NCBI GenBank assembly: GCA_024640585.1
Contig: JAHEEQ010000024.1
Location: forward strand, 1 to 6,257
Direction of reading: 5' to 3'
Length of the DNA stretch: 6,257 nucleotides
Origin: Micrococcales bacterium
Lineage (GTDB): Bacteria; Actinomycetota; Actinomycetes; S36-B12; UBA5976
A model generated the notes under the pieces. It saw only the letters and a list, made by a program, of their open reading frames with translations. It did no database searches and was not told the DNA's origin. The position numbers and the translations under genes are program-made. Positions 6,228-6,257 of this stretch are shown piece after piece (positions within the stretch are counted from its first letter, which is position 1; each line of letters opens with the position of its first letter).

Positions 6228-6243
6228 TGGCACGGTGTTTGCT
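6228..6243 (+). promoter_or_regulatory. Sigma-54 (RpoN) promoter reading out of the window
   Basis: TGGCACG (6228-6234), four bases, TTGCT (6239-6243) matches the sigma-54 -24/-12 consensus TGGCACG-N4-TTGCW at every defined position. Transcription would start near 6254 and run rightward into a gene outside the window, probably another flagellar gene given the setting. Confidence 0.85.
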
Positions 6244-6257
6244 CCATACCTGTTCAT

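Overview
The window is a late flagellar (filament and cap) gene cluster, with all genes on the + strand. In order it holds the 3' part of flgL (hook-filament junction), fliD (filament cap), flaG, and two tandem, clearly paralogous flagellin genes, here called fliC1 and fliC2. Protein style and the TCAAGTT-type sigma-28 promoters suggest a motile betaproteobacterium. This is an inference from memory; I cannot name a genus. Codon choice shifts along the window: the flgL fragment favours G/C-ending codons, while both flagellins favour A/T-ending ones.

Layout: flgL (open at the left edge) ends at 714, and fliD starts 8 bases later, so the two are probably co-transcribed. A 207-base gap follows (2154-2360). 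Its first ~60 bases show nothing I can name. After that come a perfect 24-bp A/T palindrome, a sigma-28 promoter (TCAAGTTC-N11-TCCGATTC) and a leader of roughly 85 bases before flaG. The gap between flaG and fliC1 repeats the arrangement: a palindrome with the same TTTGAAAA-N2-TTTTCAAA core, a nearly identical sigma-28 promoter (TCAAGTTC-N11-TCCGAATC) and a leader with a potential hairpin. A 13-bp perfect hairpin terminator lies between fliC1 and fliC2. fliC2 has a good Shine-Dalgarno sequence but no convincing sigma-28 promoter. A strong intrinsic terminator follows fliC2. The last ~150 bases look like the control region of a gene beyond the window: five TTGCCG/CGGCAA hexamers in inverted pairs, then a consensus-perfect sigma-54 element (TGGCACG-N4-TTGCT).

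How it fits together: FlgL ends the hook and provides the base for the filament; FliD caps the tip and folds incoming flagellin; FlaG is a filament-associated accessory protein; FliC1 and FliC2 are the filament subunits. Two control layers are visible: sigma-28 for flaG and fliC1, and sigma-54 (with a probable upstream activator) for the next gene. The best lead for something undescribed is the palindrome shared by the flaG and fliC1 promoters, whose distances to the -35 box differ by exactly 10 bp (about one helical turn). A degraded copy may sit before fliC2. I saw no tRNA or rRNA gene, CRISPR array or mobile element.
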